From assembly GCF_013141765.1 (NCBI RefSeq), contig NZ_WHOD01000128.1, forward strand, positions 186,001 to 250,000: a DNA stretch of 64,000 bases, written 5' to 3'. The DNA comes from Paenibacillus foliorum. GTDB taxonomy: Bacteria > Bacillota > Bacilli > Paenibacillales > NBRC-103111. Of the stretch, positions 50,945 through 60,630 are shown piece after piece (positions within the stretch are counted from its first letter, which is position 1; every line of letters starts with the position of its first letter). The position numbers and the translations under genes were made by a program. The notes beneath the pieces are model-generated. The model saw only the letters and a list, made by a program, of their open reading frames with translations, ran no database searches and was not told the DNA's origin.

Positions 50945-53611
50945 TTACTTAGCCTCATACCAGTTTAAGCCGGTGTCAACATCTGCTTTCAACGGAACGT
51001 CTAGTGAAAGTGCGTTCTCCATTACATCTTTTACGGTTGCTTTCATAATCTCGATTTCCTCTTCAGGCACCTCGAATACCAATTCATCATGCACCTGAAG
51101 CAGCATACGGCTGTTCAAGCCGTCCCGCTTCATCCGCTCATCCATCTGCACCATAGCCAGCTTAATAATGTCAGCCGCGGTGCCTTGAATTGGCGTATTC
51201 ATCGCTGTCCGTTCGGCAAACGAACGATGGTTGAAATTTGAGGCCGTAATCTCTGGTAAATAGCGGCGACGCTGCAGCAGAGTAGTGACATATCCGTCTT
51301 GGCGCGCTTTCTTTACAATATCATCCATATATTGGCGAACCCCTTGGAAAACGACAAAATACTGTTCAATAAATGCAGCCGCTTCCTTACGGGTAATGTT
51401 TAAATTTTGAGATAAGCCGTAATCACTGATACCATACACAATGCCGAAGTTAACGGCTTTGGCCTGCCGGCGCATATTCGAATCAACTGCCGATTCAGCC
51501 ACTCCGAACACATCCATCGCCGTTTTTGTATGAATATCCATATCCTTCAGGAACGCTTCCATCAGCCTCTCATCCTGCGAAATATGAGCCAGCACACGAA
51601 GCTCAATCTGTGAATAGTCGGCGGTTAATATCGACCAACCCGGTCTGGATGGTACGAATACCTTACGGATTTTGCGGCCTTCCTCCAGGCGGATCGGGAT
51701 ATTCTGCAAATTCGGGTACTGACTGCTCAAACGGCCAGTAGCGGCAATCGTCTGCTTAAAATACGTGTGGACCTTGCCGGTTTCCCCACGAACCTCTTTC
51801 AACAATCCTTCCACATAAGTAGACTGAAGCTTCGCTAATGTCCGGTAATTGAGAATATGGCCTATGGCCGGGTGGTAAGGCTCCAGCCTTTCAAGCACTT
51901 CAGCATCCGTGGAATAGCCTGTTTTCGTTTTCTTAACGGCAGGCAGCTGCAGCTTCTCAAACAATATCTCTCCTAGCTGCTTGGGCGAATTAATATTGAA
52001 CTCGGTTCCAGCCGCCTCATAAATGGATTTCATGATGGACTCCAGCTGAATCGCGAGCTCAGCGCCATACTGCTTCAGTGCTTCAACATCTACCTTGATT
52101 CCCTTCTTCTCCATTGAAGCAAGTACACTAGCAAGAGGAAGCTCCAGCTCGTAGAACAGCTGATGCATACCATTGCTCTCCAGGTCCTGCTTCATCGGCC
52201 CCTGCAGGCTTTGAACAGCCGTTACCTTTCGGCATAAATGCTCACAAACGATCTCAGCCGCGGGGATTTGAAATTTAGCCCCTTTTCCGAATACGTCCTC
52301 GTCCGCCTTCAAGGAAGGCAAGCCATACTTGGTCGATAAACCATTCAGAGTCAAAGACGACTCAGTTGGATCCAGCAGATAGGCTGCCAGCAGCACATCA
52401 AAGGACGACCCGCACAGACTGAGGCCATGCCAGCCCAAAGCTACCTCAGCGCGATGCTGATCGTAGACGGCTAAGGATTTGTCCGGTGATTCCACCCATG
52501 CTCTTAAAGCCTCAGAATGAGCTCCCTCTTCGCGCAGCAGCTCAAACGGTACATAGTAGCAAGTATCCTTCGAAGCTAACGCTAAACCAAGCACATATCC
52601 GGTATGAGGGTTATCTCCTACCACTTCAACATGCATGGCATCCACATGAGGCAGAGCCTCAAGCAGCTCAGGCAGGCGATCTCTGTCTACAGCAACCGTT
52701 TGAATCTCCTCCTGTGGAGGCTGGTCGGATGCTAGTGATGTGTCGGCACCGCCGAAATCCATTTTGTCCAAAAGCGACTTGAACTCCAGCTTACGAAACA
52801 TATTGGCTAGAGCTTGTCCCTCATAGCCTGTATAAGCTAATTCATCCCAAGTAGAGGTAAGCGGTACCTCACGGAATATCGTGGCGAGCCCCTTGCTCAT
52901 CCGTGCGTCTTCCGCGTGCTCAATGATTTTTTCCTTCAGCTTACCCTTCATTTGATCCGTATTAGCCAATACGCCTTCCACGGACTCGTATTCGTGCAGA
53001 AGCTTGAGCGCTGTTTTCTCTCCTACTCCAGGAATCCCTGGAATATTATCGCTCGTATCTCCCATCAAGCCCTTCAGATCGATAATTTGATTAGGCGTTA
53101 AACCGTACTTCTCCATAATATAAGCAGGATCGTACAGCTCGACCTCACTGATGCCTTTGCGCGTCAAAGCTATTTTAACTTGATCGGATGCCAGCTGGAG
53201 CATATCCTTATCTCCGCTCACAACAATTACTTCGATGCCGCCCTTTTCGTCAGCAATTCTCGTCAATGTACCTATAATATCATCAGCTTCGTACCCATTA
53301 AGCTCAAACTGGGAAATCCCGAATGCGTGGATCAATTCCTTTAATAGCGGAAATTGCTCAGATAGCTCTGGTGGAGTCTTAGCACGCCCACCTTTATATT
53401 CTGCATAATCCTTATGTCGAAAAGTCGCTTTCCCAGCATCGAACGCTACCAGAAAATGTGTCGGTTTCTGTTCTTCCAACAGCCTTAACAGCATGGTTGT
53501 AAATCCGTATACCGCATTCGTGTGTAAACCGCTCGAATTACTCAGTAACGGGAGCGCAAAAAAAGCGCGGTATGCAATACTATTGCCATCGATCACTACT
53601 AATTTAGACAT
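50945..53611 (-). CDS. polA: DNA polymerase I
   Basis: 888 residues. The 5'-nuclease domain (1-290) has VVIDGNSIAYRAFFALP, the middle exonuclease-like domain lacks the usual metal carboxylates, and the polymerase domain shows motif A (TADYSQIELRVLAHIS), motif B (RRQAKAVNFGIVYGIS) and motif C (LLQVHDELVFE). It fills gaps and removes RNA primers. GAGGTGTAATC precedes the ATG. First gene of the run to slt. Confidence 0.97.
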   Translation of the reverse strand: MSKLVVIDGNSIAYRAFFALPLLSNSSGLHTNAVYGFTTMLLRLLEEQKPTHFLVAFDAGKATFRHKDYAEYKGGRAKTPPELSEQFPLLKELIHAFGISQFELNGYEADDIIGTLTRIADEKGGIEVIVVSGDKDMLQLASDQVKIALTRKGISEVELYDPAYIMEKYGLTPNQIIDLKGLMGDTSDNIPGIPGVGEKTALKLLHEYESVEGVLANTDQMKGKLKEKIIEHAEDARMSKGLATIFREVPLTSTWDELAYTGYEGQALANMFRKLEFKSLLDKMDFGGADTSLASDQPPQEEIQTVAVDRDRLPELLEALPHVDAMHVEVVGDNPHTGYVLGLALASKDTCYYVPFELLREEGAHSEALRAWVESPDKSLAVYDQHRAEVALGWHGLSLCGSSFDVLLAAYLLDPTESSLTLNGLSTKYGLPSLKADEDVFGKGAKFQIPAAEIVCEHLCRKVTAVQSLQGPMKQDLESNGMHQLFYELELPLASVLASMEKKGIKVDVEALKQYGAELAIQLESIMKSIYEAAGTEFNINSPKQLGEILFEKLQLPAVKKTKTGYSTDAEVLERLEPYHPAIGHILNYRTLAKLQSTYVEGLLKEVRGETGKVHTYFKQTIAATGRLSSQYPNLQNIPIRLEEGRKIRKVFVPSRPGWSILTADYSQIELRVLAHISQDERLMEAFLKDMDIHTKTAMDVFGVAESAVDSNMRRQAKAVNFGIVYGISDYGLSQNLNITRKEAAAFIEQYFVVFQGVRQYMDDIVKKARQDGYVTTLLQRRRYLPEITASNFNHRSFAERTAMNTPIQGTAADIIKLAMVQMDERMKRDGLNSRMLLQVHDELVFEVPEEEIEIMKATVKDVMENALSLDVPLKADVDTGLNWYEAK

Positions 53612-53851
53612 GATTACACCTCATTTTCCATACTAACTCCATGATAGCATAGGATTACGTATTTAGAAAAACTTCTATTCGATTTCCGTTCGATGAAAAT
53701 ACATGGTGCCCTTTGCAGCTCATTAAACTTAAAGCTTCCCCTTTCAAAAAAAGCATAAGCTTCTATTCCTGTCCAAGGGGGTGACGCCTCCAGCTTCCGC
53801 ATAAACATAATTATCAGGTAAAACGTTAAGCACGAACGGAGGAAGTCGACC

Positions 53852-54610
53852 ATGAGTATTCAGCACCGTACGCACGACAAGAAAGCCATTTGTTTTGACG
53901 TTAATCAAACCCTCATTCACCAGGGTGTTCATTTTGAGCAGGCGTTCCTTACTGTATGGGATGAATATTCAGCCCGCTGGTCGCGAGACCCTGAGTCTCC
54001 AAGGTCAGCTGGGCTATGGGAGGCCTATCAAGCCAACTGGCAGCGGCAGAAAAAGCTCAGAGGCGTTAAGCTGCAGCTCGATGAATTGCAGCAAAAATGC
54101 TTAATGGACGCGCTTCAAGAACTCGATATCCCGGTACATCAGCACTTTCCCGTCGACTTTTTCCGCATGGTCCGCAACCACCGACTAGCCGCCAAATCGC
54201 TTGCTCCCGGTGTGGTTGATACGCTGCGCACACTTTCTCCCCACTTCAAGCTGGCGATTATCAGCAACAGTCCGCACAGTGAGGTCCTTTATCTGCTGGA
54301 CAGGTTTGGGCTCCATCCGTTTTTTCCAAACGAACACATCTTTACAGCAGTAAAGCACATTGACAAAAAGCCTGGAACCCCTCTTTTCAAAACAGCAGTA
54401 CGTACTTTAGACCTCTCACCACGGCAAGCGGTTATGGTTGGCAACTCGTGGAAGCACGATGTTTGTGGTGCCGTTAAATCGGGTATGGATGCTATATGGA
54501 TCCAGCGGCATACCGATGTAACAACAAAAAAAATTTCCCAGCAAAAGCTTGGGAAACGGAATGTATTCTGTATTCAGCAGATCGATCAGCTTTTAGAGTT
54601 ATTTTCGTAG
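53852..54610 (+). CDS. HAD-superfamily hydrolase
   Basis: 252 residues. Motif I is FDVNQTL (the second Asp of D-x-D is Asn), motif II IISNSPHS, motif III the Lys in KKPGTPLF, motif IV MVGNSWKHDVCGA. The nucleophile Asp is kept but the usual acid/base Asp is Asn, as in some HAD subgroups, so the mechanism may differ from plain phosphatases. GGAGGAAG precedes the ATG. It converges on and overlaps the EAL gene by 25 bases. Substrate unknown. Confidence 0.85.
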   Translation: MSIQHRTHDKKAICFDVNQTLIHQGVHFEQAFLTVWDEYSARWSRDPESPRSAGLWEAYQANWQRQKKLRGVKLQLDELQQKCLMDALQELDIPVHQHFPVDFFRMVRNHRLAAKSLAPGVVDTLRTLSPHFKLAIISNSPHSEVLYLLDRFGLHPFFPNEHIFTAVKHIDKKPGTPLFKTAVRTLDLSPRQAVMVGNSWKHDVCGAVKSGMDAIWIQRHTDVTTKKISQQKLGKRNVFCIQQIDQLLELFS

Positions 54611-56427
54611 ACGACCTCATTAATCTGATCTTCCGAATTTGTGGGCAATCCTATTCGTTCACTTACAAATACGCTGCCCAACTGTGATTTGGATTGCTTC
54701 TTGAGCTTTGCAGCCGCCTGCGATATTTCTTCCAAGGTAACCGTTGCTTCATTCTCGCAAATGATAAGAGATAAAGAGATCGTGACACCGCTGGTTTCAA
54801 TACGATTGCCGCTGCGATCCTCAACATAAGACCAATCATCACCTTCATAAAACATCCTTACCCCTTGGTCAAAGCGGCGGATTAGTTCTACACACAGCTT
54901 CTCAGGTATGTCCGTGGAGGTAAGCGCAATAAAATCATCTCCCCCGATATGACCAACGAAATCGAAGGGTATTCCGCAAACAACTATGGATTGCTGGATT
55001 ACATCTGCTGTAAATTGGATCAGTATGTCGCCTTTTTGAAAGCCGTAGCGATCATTGAACCATTTGAAATAATCCAGATCCGCATATATTACGGAGAATC
55101 TTCTTTTTTCCAAAAGACGCTTATTTAGTTCTCGGTGAATCTGAATGTTACCAGGCAGTCCGGTCAGCGGGCTCGCCACCTTGGCTGTTTCCATGCGGGC
55201 ATTAGTAATACATTCAAGAATCGATCGAATCGAAGCAGCACCCGCCATCCTGCCTTCACTTGTAATAATAACCAGATCATATAAATTCGTATTACGCGAG
55301 GTTGCCAACTGAGATACGGTTTCAACAGGCGTTTGCTTATCTACAATTAAAGGGTACGCATCCATAGCCTGATCGATGGTTCGGTTCCAGAATAAAGAGA
55401 AACCATACTGGCCAGCCAATTGCTGAAATAACCGTTCCCTCATAATTAAACCAACAGGAATCTCATCGGATACAACTACAGCCCCAACAGCATTACTGTT
55501 TTTCTTGAAATAATTGGCCACTTCAGAAATAACAGTCTTGGAGTCGAACTTCTGAATGGGTGCAGTTAGATCTCCGATAGCCCATGTGCTGCCAACTGAA
55601 TCATGAATTTTCCGATGCTGTACAATTTGTTTAACCATTCCGATATCTACCGATGACTTCTCCAATCCCGGCCTTCCTAACAAAAAACCTTGCCCATAAT
55701 GGACCCCCATACGGGTTAAATGAAGCAGCTCTTCGATGCACTCGATTCCTTCAGCTATTACTTCAATATGAAGCTTTTTGGCAAAGGTCACGAAGGTCTC
55801 CATAATATATTCCTTCGTTTTATGCAGGTGAATGTCTTGGACTAAAGAACGGTCCACTTTAATGAAATCAGGTTGAAGCTCCGCAATCGCTTGCAAGGAA
55901 GAATAGCCCGCTCCAGCATCATCGATTGCAATGCGGTACCCTTGACGGCGGTAGTGCTCCAGCACCTGCTTGGCCATGGAGAAATCCTCAATCGAGCTGC
56001 GCTCCGTAATTTCAAACACAACATTGCCCGGGGTAAGCCCGCGAGCCTGCAGCAGCTCCATGGTTTTGCCCGAAGCAAACTGCGGATCCTGTAAAATAGC
56101 GGCAGGGATGTTGATAAACAGCAGCTCACGACCCTTAGAGAAAAATGACCCACGAATTGCCGTTTCCCGTGCTAACCGATCCAAAGAATATAACAATCCT
56201 TCTCTCTCTGCATACTCGAACAGCCTTACAGGCGATTGAAAAGGACTATTCTCCGGTCCGCGAGTCAACGCTTCATAGCCTGCAATAACACCGTCTTTCA
56301 GGGAAACAATTGGTTGATAAACGGAGTGGATCAGTCTATGCTGAAGAATTTGTTGAAATTGCTCCCTGAAAAAAGAACTGTCTTCCCCCATACTTATCAT
56401 CGATTTCGTCTGTTTGTCCGTCGTCAT
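54586..56427 (-). CDS. EAL-CBS-GGDEF cyclic-di-GMP signalling protein
   Basis: 613 residues, soluble. EAL domain first (about 25-260): YEALTRG, FEITERS, IDDAGAGYSSL, EGIE. Then a CBS-like pair (about 285-410) and a GGDEF domain with IYADLDYFKWFNDRYGF and HIGGDDFIAL (GGDDF, a working variant). Order is the reverse of the usual GGDEF-EAL. Both activities may be present, with CBS as nucleotide sensor. ATG 56427 follows GTAGGG by 6 bases. Confidence 0.9.
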   Translation of the reverse strand: MTTDKQTKSMISMGEDSSFFREQFQQILQHRLIHSVYQPIVSLKDGVIAGYEALTRGPENSPFQSPVRLFEYAEREGLLYSLDRLARETAIRGSFFSKGRELLFINIPAAILQDPQFASGKTMELLQARGLTPGNVVFEITERSSIEDFSMAKQVLEHYRRQGYRIAIDDAGAGYSSLQAIAELQPDFIKVDRSLVQDIHLHKTKEYIMETFVTFAKKLHIEVIAEGIECIEELLHLTRMGVHYGQGFLLGRPGLEKSSVDIGMVKQIVQHRKIHDSVGSTWAIGDLTAPIQKFDSKTVISEVANYFKKNSNAVGAVVVSDEIPVGLIMRERLFQQLAGQYGFSLFWNRTIDQAMDAYPLIVDKQTPVETVSQLATSRNTNLYDLVIITSEGRMAGAASIRSILECITNARMETAKVASPLTGLPGNIQIHRELNKRLLEKRRFSVIYADLDYFKWFNDRYGFQKGDILIQFTADVIQQSIVVCGIPFDFVGHIGGDDFIALTSTDIPEKLCVELIRRFDQGVRMFYEGDDWSYVEDRSGNRIETSGVTISLSLIICENEATVTLEEISQAAAKLKKQSKSQLGSVFVSERIGLPTNSEDQINEVVYENNSKS

Positions 56428-56555
56428 GTTCATCCCTACTTCAGTAAAATGCTTCATAGTTTTAACTATAGCACAGGAAATTCATTCCAGTGTTAAATGT
56501 CCCTATTGCGCATTGTAAAGTTTGTGTAAATGAAGCATGCGACCCAAAAAACACC

Positions 56556-56865
56556 TTATGCATCCTTATAATTGCATCTAACTTGTATCAAAATTGCATC
56601 TAAAATTGCATCGCGAACGCTTCGGAATTGTGTCATTATTTCATCCTCTGTACCGGTAGCTTTAGCCGGGTCGTCAAACCCCCAGTGCCATTTCACCACA
56701 TTTGGGTTCGAAATAACTGGACAGTGCTCGTCCGCATGACCACACAAAGTAATAACATAATCCGCACGGTTTAAAATCTCTGGATCGATCACATCTCAGC
56801 TATGATTGCTAATATCGACGCCTACTTCCTTCATTACGATAACAGCGCGTGGATTGAGTCCATGG
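56556..56865 (-). pseudogene. arsC: Remnant of arsenate reductase arsC
   Basis: The C-terminal half of a low-molecular-weight-phosphatase-type ArsC: HGLNPRAVIVMKEVGVDIS then a TGA stop (56796-56798) where the family has Ser, then [19 protein letters not shown] and [14 protein letters not shown]. The N-terminal half with the catalytic Cys-x5-Arg loop is absent. Deletion joined it to an arsR fragment, in a different frame. Not functional. Confidence 0.85.
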
Positions 56866-57039
56866 CCCATCCAAATAAGGTCTATCTTGAACGGTCAGGG
56901 AGTAATAAACCCATTGTCCCCTTTTGCTTTCTTTGACAAGTCCTCCATCCTTAAGCTTCCGCATATGTTGGCTAATATTAGGTTGGCTGGTCTGTAAAAC
57001 TTCAACAATTTCGCATACACATAGCTCCTTCTCTAACAC
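56866..57039 (-). pseudogene. arsR: Truncated ArsR-type regulator fused to the arsC remnant
   Basis: From GTG 57039: ELCVCEIVEVLQTSQPNISQ then HMRKLKDGGLVKESKRGQWV, the As(III)-binding CxC helix and winged helix of ArsR. The N-terminal helices usually before this and the ordinary C-terminus are missing; the frame runs into arsC sequence at about 56866 and ends at 56809. It may still be made as a short protein, but is probably dead. Confidence 0.75.
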
Positions 57040-57113
57040 TCCGTATTTATGTATATGATTATATAACTACTTACTTATATAATAAAGCTGCGATTTTGTT
57101 ATCGAGTTACATG

Positions 57114-57138
57114 AATAAAGAAGCCGATTTCTCGGCTC
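57114..57138 (-). terminator. Terminator of the pst-phoU operon
   Basis: Minus-strand AGCCGA-gaaa-TCGGCT then TCTTTATT, 11 bases after the phoU stop. Confidence 0.65.
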
Positions 57139-57148
57139 CCTTGTCATA

Positions 57149-57808
57149 TTAAATATTCAAATCCTTGCGCTTACCCGTAACCATGTAGATAACGCCTTCA
57201 CCAATATTAGTTGCGTGATCCGCCACCCGTTCCAGATAATGCGCGACAAACATCAGGTGAGACAGCTGTCTGTTACGGATAAGATCTTGGCTCATTAAGC
57301 CGATAATTTCAGTCATAAGAATACTATACAGCTTATCTACCTCGTCATCCTTTTCTGCTAAAGCTGCTGCACGGTGAATATCGCCTTCCGTAAAAGCCAA
57401 CAAGCTTTCATGCAGCATGTTTTTGACTAGCAGCGCCATTCTCGGTATATCCTCAAGTGGCTTGATCAGTTCTTCTCCTGACAGGCGAATCGTTATTTTC
57501 CCAATATCTACGGCATGATCCCCAATCCGTTCAAGGTCGGTCGCAATCTTTAATGCCGTACCAATTAATCTTAAATCGCTTGCCATCGGCTGCTGCAATG
57601 CAATTAAACGCAAGCAGCTCTCCTCAACACCTAGCATCATCTCATCGATAATATCATCTTTGGCTACGATGTCTCTAGCTAGCCCTTCGTCTAATGTAGA
57701 CAAAGACTCGACAGCCTTTGAGATTGATTCCTCTACAAGGCCCCCCATGCGCAGCAGCGCTTTCTTCAGTTCATCAACGGATTGATGAAAAATAATTCTA
57801 GTATCCAT
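57149..57808 (-). CDS. phoU: Phosphate uptake regulator PhoU
   Basis: 219 residues, all helical, two repeats of a three-helix bundle. Each repeat has the metal-binding pattern: ATDLERIGDHAVDI and AHYLERVADHATNI. PhoU links Pst transport to the PhoR/PhoP system and limits phosphate uptake. AAAGGGTG precedes ATG 57808. Last gene of the pst operon, 28 bases after pstB. Confidence 0.96.
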   Translation of the reverse strand: MDTRIIFHQSVDELKKALLRMGGLVEESISKAVESLSTLDEGLARDIVAKDDIIDEMMLGVEESCLRLIALQQPMASDLRLIGTALKIATDLERIGDHAVDIGKITIRLSGEELIKPLEDIPRMALLVKNMLHESLLAFTEGDIHRAAALAEKDDEVDKLYSILMTEIIGLMSQDLIRNRQLSHLMFVAHYLERVADHATNIGEGVIYMVTGKRKDLNI

Positions 57809-57836
57809 ATCTACACCCTTTCTCTTGTTCTGTTTA

Positions 57837-58598
57837 TTATCCGAAACGTCCCGTAATGTAATCTTCCGTTCTTTGATCCGTAGGTGCGGTGAAAATCTTA
57901 TCTGTTTGGTCGGATTCAATTAATTCTCCATTTAAGAAGAAGGAAGTATAATCGGAAATTCTAGCTGCTTGCTGCATATTGTGCGTAACGATAATAATCG
58001 TATATTTTTCTTTTAACGTTTGTGTCAGCTCTTCGACCTTCAAAGTGGAGATCGGGTCCAATGCCGAAGTAGGCTCATCCATCAATAGAACATCAGGCTC
58101 AACCGCCAGCAGACGAGCGATGCATAGCCGCTGCTGCTGACCGCCGGATAATCCCAAAGCGGATTTGTTCAAACGATCCTTAACCTCGTCCCATAACGCA
58201 GCTTGCCGCAAGCTTTTTTCCACAATCTCATCCAGCATTGCTTTTTTCTTAATTCCATGAATACGAGGCCCGTAAGCAATATTGTCATAAATACTCATAG
58301 GAAACGGGTTGGGACGTTGAAATACCATGCCGACTTTTTTGCGAAGCGAAACGACGTCGGTCTCTTGATCATAAATATTTTGACCATCCACATAAATTTT
58401 GCCGTCTATCTTAACAATATCAATAAGATCATTCATACGGTTCAACGTTCTTAGAAAGGTCGATTTACCACAACCAGAAGGACCGATCAACGCAACGATT
58501 GAATGATTCTTGATCTCCAACCCAATATTAATTAGCGCTTGATTGTCACCGTAAAATAAATTAAGCTTCTCTACTTTAATCTTATGTTTTTCGATCAT
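57837..58598 (-). CDS. pstB: Phosphate ABC transporter ATP-binding protein PstB
   Basis: 253 residues. Walker A is GPSGCGKST, the signature [16 protein letters not shown], Walker [14 protein letters not shown], then the H-loop [22 protein letters not shown] and [11 protein letters not shown] are PstB-specific. It powers phosphate import by PstC/PstA. A GGGGGGAAAT site lies before the ATG. Confidence 0.97.
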   Translation of the reverse strand: MIEKHKIKVEKLNLFYGDNQALINIGLEIKNHSIVALIGPSGCGKSTFLRTLNRMNDLIDIVKIDGKIYVDGQNIYDQETDVVSLRKKVGMVFQRPNPFPMSIYDNIAYGPRIHGIKKKAMLDEIVEKSLRQAALWDEVKDRLNKSALGLSGGQQQRLCIARLLAVEPDVLLMDEPTSALDPISTLKVEELTQTLKEKYTIIIVTHNMQQAARISDYTSFFLNGELIESDQTDKIFTAPTDQRTEDYITGRFG

Positions 58599-58600
58599 GA

Positions 58601-59458
58601 TTATTTCCCCCCGTTGAGTCTTTTTTGCAGCATTCGGCTAGGAATACCAATTAATAGGTTAAAGATTAGAACAACAATCAAGAGAAGCGCGGCGCTACCT
58701 TGAGCAATTTTTTTGGCATCTGGAACAATGGCTTCAGACTGCACGTACCACAGATGAGTAGCTAGCGTTTCTCCCATAGCGAGAGGGTTCCAATCCGGAA
58801 AATACCTCGAAACCGATAAACCGGCTGTATAGATCAAAATAGCGGATTCCCCTAAAGCTCGTCCTGCAACGAGTGTAATACCGGTAATTAATGTAGGCAA
58901 TGCAGCTGGCAATAGAACCTTTCGTATCGCCTGCCAGCGGGTTGAACCAAGCGCAAGTGAGGCTTCCCAATATGAATCCGGTACTGAGCGCAGCGATTCC
59001 TCAGTAACTCTGACCAATACAGGCAGATTCAGCAAGGATAAAGTAGCAGCCCCGCCAATGATCGAAAATTTCAACCCCATCAGATTTACGAACAACAGAA
59101 ACCCGAACAAGCCGAAAACGATGGATGGGACTGAGGATAAAGCTTCTACAGAAATTCGAATGAAATCCGTAAATCTATTTTGTTTAGCATAAATAGTCAA
59201 GTAAATACCTGACCCGATTCCGATTGGAAGCGAGAACAGCAAGGATAGAAATAGAATGTAGAATGAGTTGAACAGCATCGGCCCAACACCGCCTCCAGCC
59301 ACAATTTCCTGCGGCTTACCGGTAATGAAGTTCCAGGAAAGCTGGGGTAGTCCATCACCCAAAATTCGAATCAAGAACCACGCTAGCAGCAATATAATAA
59401 CGACGCCGACTGCCCAGAAATAAAGGGTAGCAATGCGATCCGTACTTTTACTTGTCAC
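58601..59458 (-). CDS. pstA: Phosphate ABC transporter permease PstA
   Basis: 285 residues, six membrane segments. The EAA loop appears as [19 protein letters not shown]. PstA and PstC form the channel. The start is GTG, overlapping the pstC stop (GTGA), a sign of coupled translation. Ends 2 bases before the pstB start. Confidence 0.96.
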   Translation of the reverse strand: MTSKSTDRIATLYFWAVGVVIILLLAWFLIRILGDGLPQLSWNFITGKPQEIVAGGGVGPMLFNSFYILFLSLLFSLPIGIGSGIYLTIYAKQNRFTDFIRISVEALSSVPSIVFGLFGFLLFVNLMGLKFSIIGGAATLSLLNLPVLVRVTEESLRSVPDSYWEASLALGSTRWQAIRKVLLPAALPTLITGITLVAGRALGESAILIYTAGLSVSRYFPDWNPLAMGETLATHLWYVQSEAIVPDAKKIAQGSAALLLIVVLIFNLLIGIPSRMLQKRLNGGK

Positions 59459-60390
59459 TTCACTTCACTCCTCTTGGAAACAATTCGAATCGCGAGAATC
59501 ATAGTCAATGAAATCAGCAGAAGCACCAACGCCATCATGTACAGGGAATTATTCCAGGCCGTGCCGTAGTTTGTATTTCCCATGTCCTTAACAATAGCCG
59601 TTGTCAGCACTGTGGTTGATTCAAGCAATGATCCAGGCATTTGCGGAGAGTTTCCGATAACCATAAATACCGCCATGGTTTCACCGATTGCTCTTCCCAT
59701 CCCCAGGATGATGCCAGTAATTATCCCGGGCCTAGCAGCTGGAACAAGCACTCTCCAGATCGTTTGCCAGCGTGTAGCCCCTAAGGCCAGTGAGGCCTCC
59801 TCTAAGCGGCCTGGCAATGCACGAATCGCATCCTCTGAGATCGATAATATCGTTGGCAAAATCATGATGGCCAAAATGATCGCAGCCGGCAAAATACCAT
59901 AACCGATAGTTCCAGTCATCTCAGCTAAAGCAGGTACTATGACCGTCATCCCTATTAAGCCATATACAACGGATGGAATGCCCACGAACAAATCGGTAGC
60001 TGGCCTCATGATCTCGCGCACCCAATTAGGAGCTATTTTTGCCATGAACACAGCTCCTGACAATGCGATAGGTACTGAAAGAACAATAGAAAGCAGCGTC
60101 AGCAGCAAAGTGCTGTATAGGAACGCAAAGATACCGAATTCTCCTTTAGTAGGTGTCCATTCCGTAGAGAAGAAGAAGGTCCATGGTGAAACATCATTGA
60201 ACGTTTTGACTCCTTGAATCCCTACAAAAGATATGATGGAGAAAATAATTGCCGATACCACAATGGCGCTGGTGACAAAAATCCACTTCATTATTTGATC
60301 TGTACGGTTTTGTCTTTTGGTCCATAGGCTTACTTTTTTATTAACCTTTTCTCTTTCAGTGAGTTTATCAACAAAAGAATTCACTGCCAT
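59455..60390 (-). CDS. pstC: Phosphate ABC transporter permease PstC
   Basis: 311 residues, six membrane segments after a hydrophilic N-terminus of about 35. The EAA loop is LEEASLALGATRWQTIWRV. The start may be the ATG (60390), right after AAGGGGG, or the GTG two codons on with better spacing. A Pho box lies about 105 bases upstream, so the gene can be transcribed apart from pstS. Confidence 0.95.
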   Translation of the reverse strand: MAVNSFVDKLTEREKVNKKVSLWTKRQNRTDQIMKWIFVTSAIVVSAIIFSIISFVGIQGVKTFNDVSPWTFFFSTEWTPTKGEFGIFAFLYSTLLLTLLSIVLSVPIALSGAVFMAKIAPNWVREIMRPATDLFVGIPSVVYGLIGMTVIVPALAEMTGTIGYGILPAAIILAIMILPTILSISEDAIRALPGRLEEASLALGATRWQTIWRVLVPAARPGIITGIILGMGRAIGETMAVFMVIGNSPQMPGSLLESTTVLTTAIVKDMGNTNYGTAWNNSLYMMALVLLLISLTMILAIRIVSKRSEVK

Positions 60391-60479
60391 TGCCCCCTTA
60401 TTTTAATCAGCTGAACTCACGACTTAATTGCAACCGGTTCGCTGCGTTATGAATCGACGTTCATTTACTTGCTTTATTC

Positions 60480-60533
60480 ATCATAGTTGACGATTGTAAA
60501 CACCATACAAATGAATTGTTAAGGGAATGTAAA
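60480..60533 (-). promoter_or_regulatory. Pho box and -10 of the pstC promoter
   Basis: On the minus strand TTTACA, TTAACA, TTTGTA and TTTACA start at 60533, 60522, 60511 and 60500: four direct repeats at exact 11-base intervals, the PhoP site pattern of bacilli. TATGAT (60485-60480) can be the -10. Confidence 0.85.
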
Positions 60534-60581
60534 ATTTAATCGAAATATGGCAAGTTCCATTTTTGACACCAGGCTGCACGC

Positions 60582-60611
60582 AAAAAAGGCATGGTTATAA
60601 ATAACCATGCC
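60582..60611 (-). terminator. Terminator between pstS and pstC
   Basis: GGCATGGTTAT-tt-ATAACCATGCC with six T on the minus strand, 20 bases after the pstS stop. It lets pstS be made in excess of the membrane parts. Confidence 0.9.
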
Positions 60612-60630
60612 TTCTATGGCAATGCTTCTA

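Noticed and set aside
50665-50958. Minus-strand 97-codon Pro-rich frame between polA and mutM
   Set aside because: Low complexity created by the G/C-rich repeats, overlaps polA's end, no ribosome site.
53614-53932. Minus-strand frames before polA
   Set aside because: They overlap the promoter region of polA and the start of the HAD gene in antisense; no start signals.
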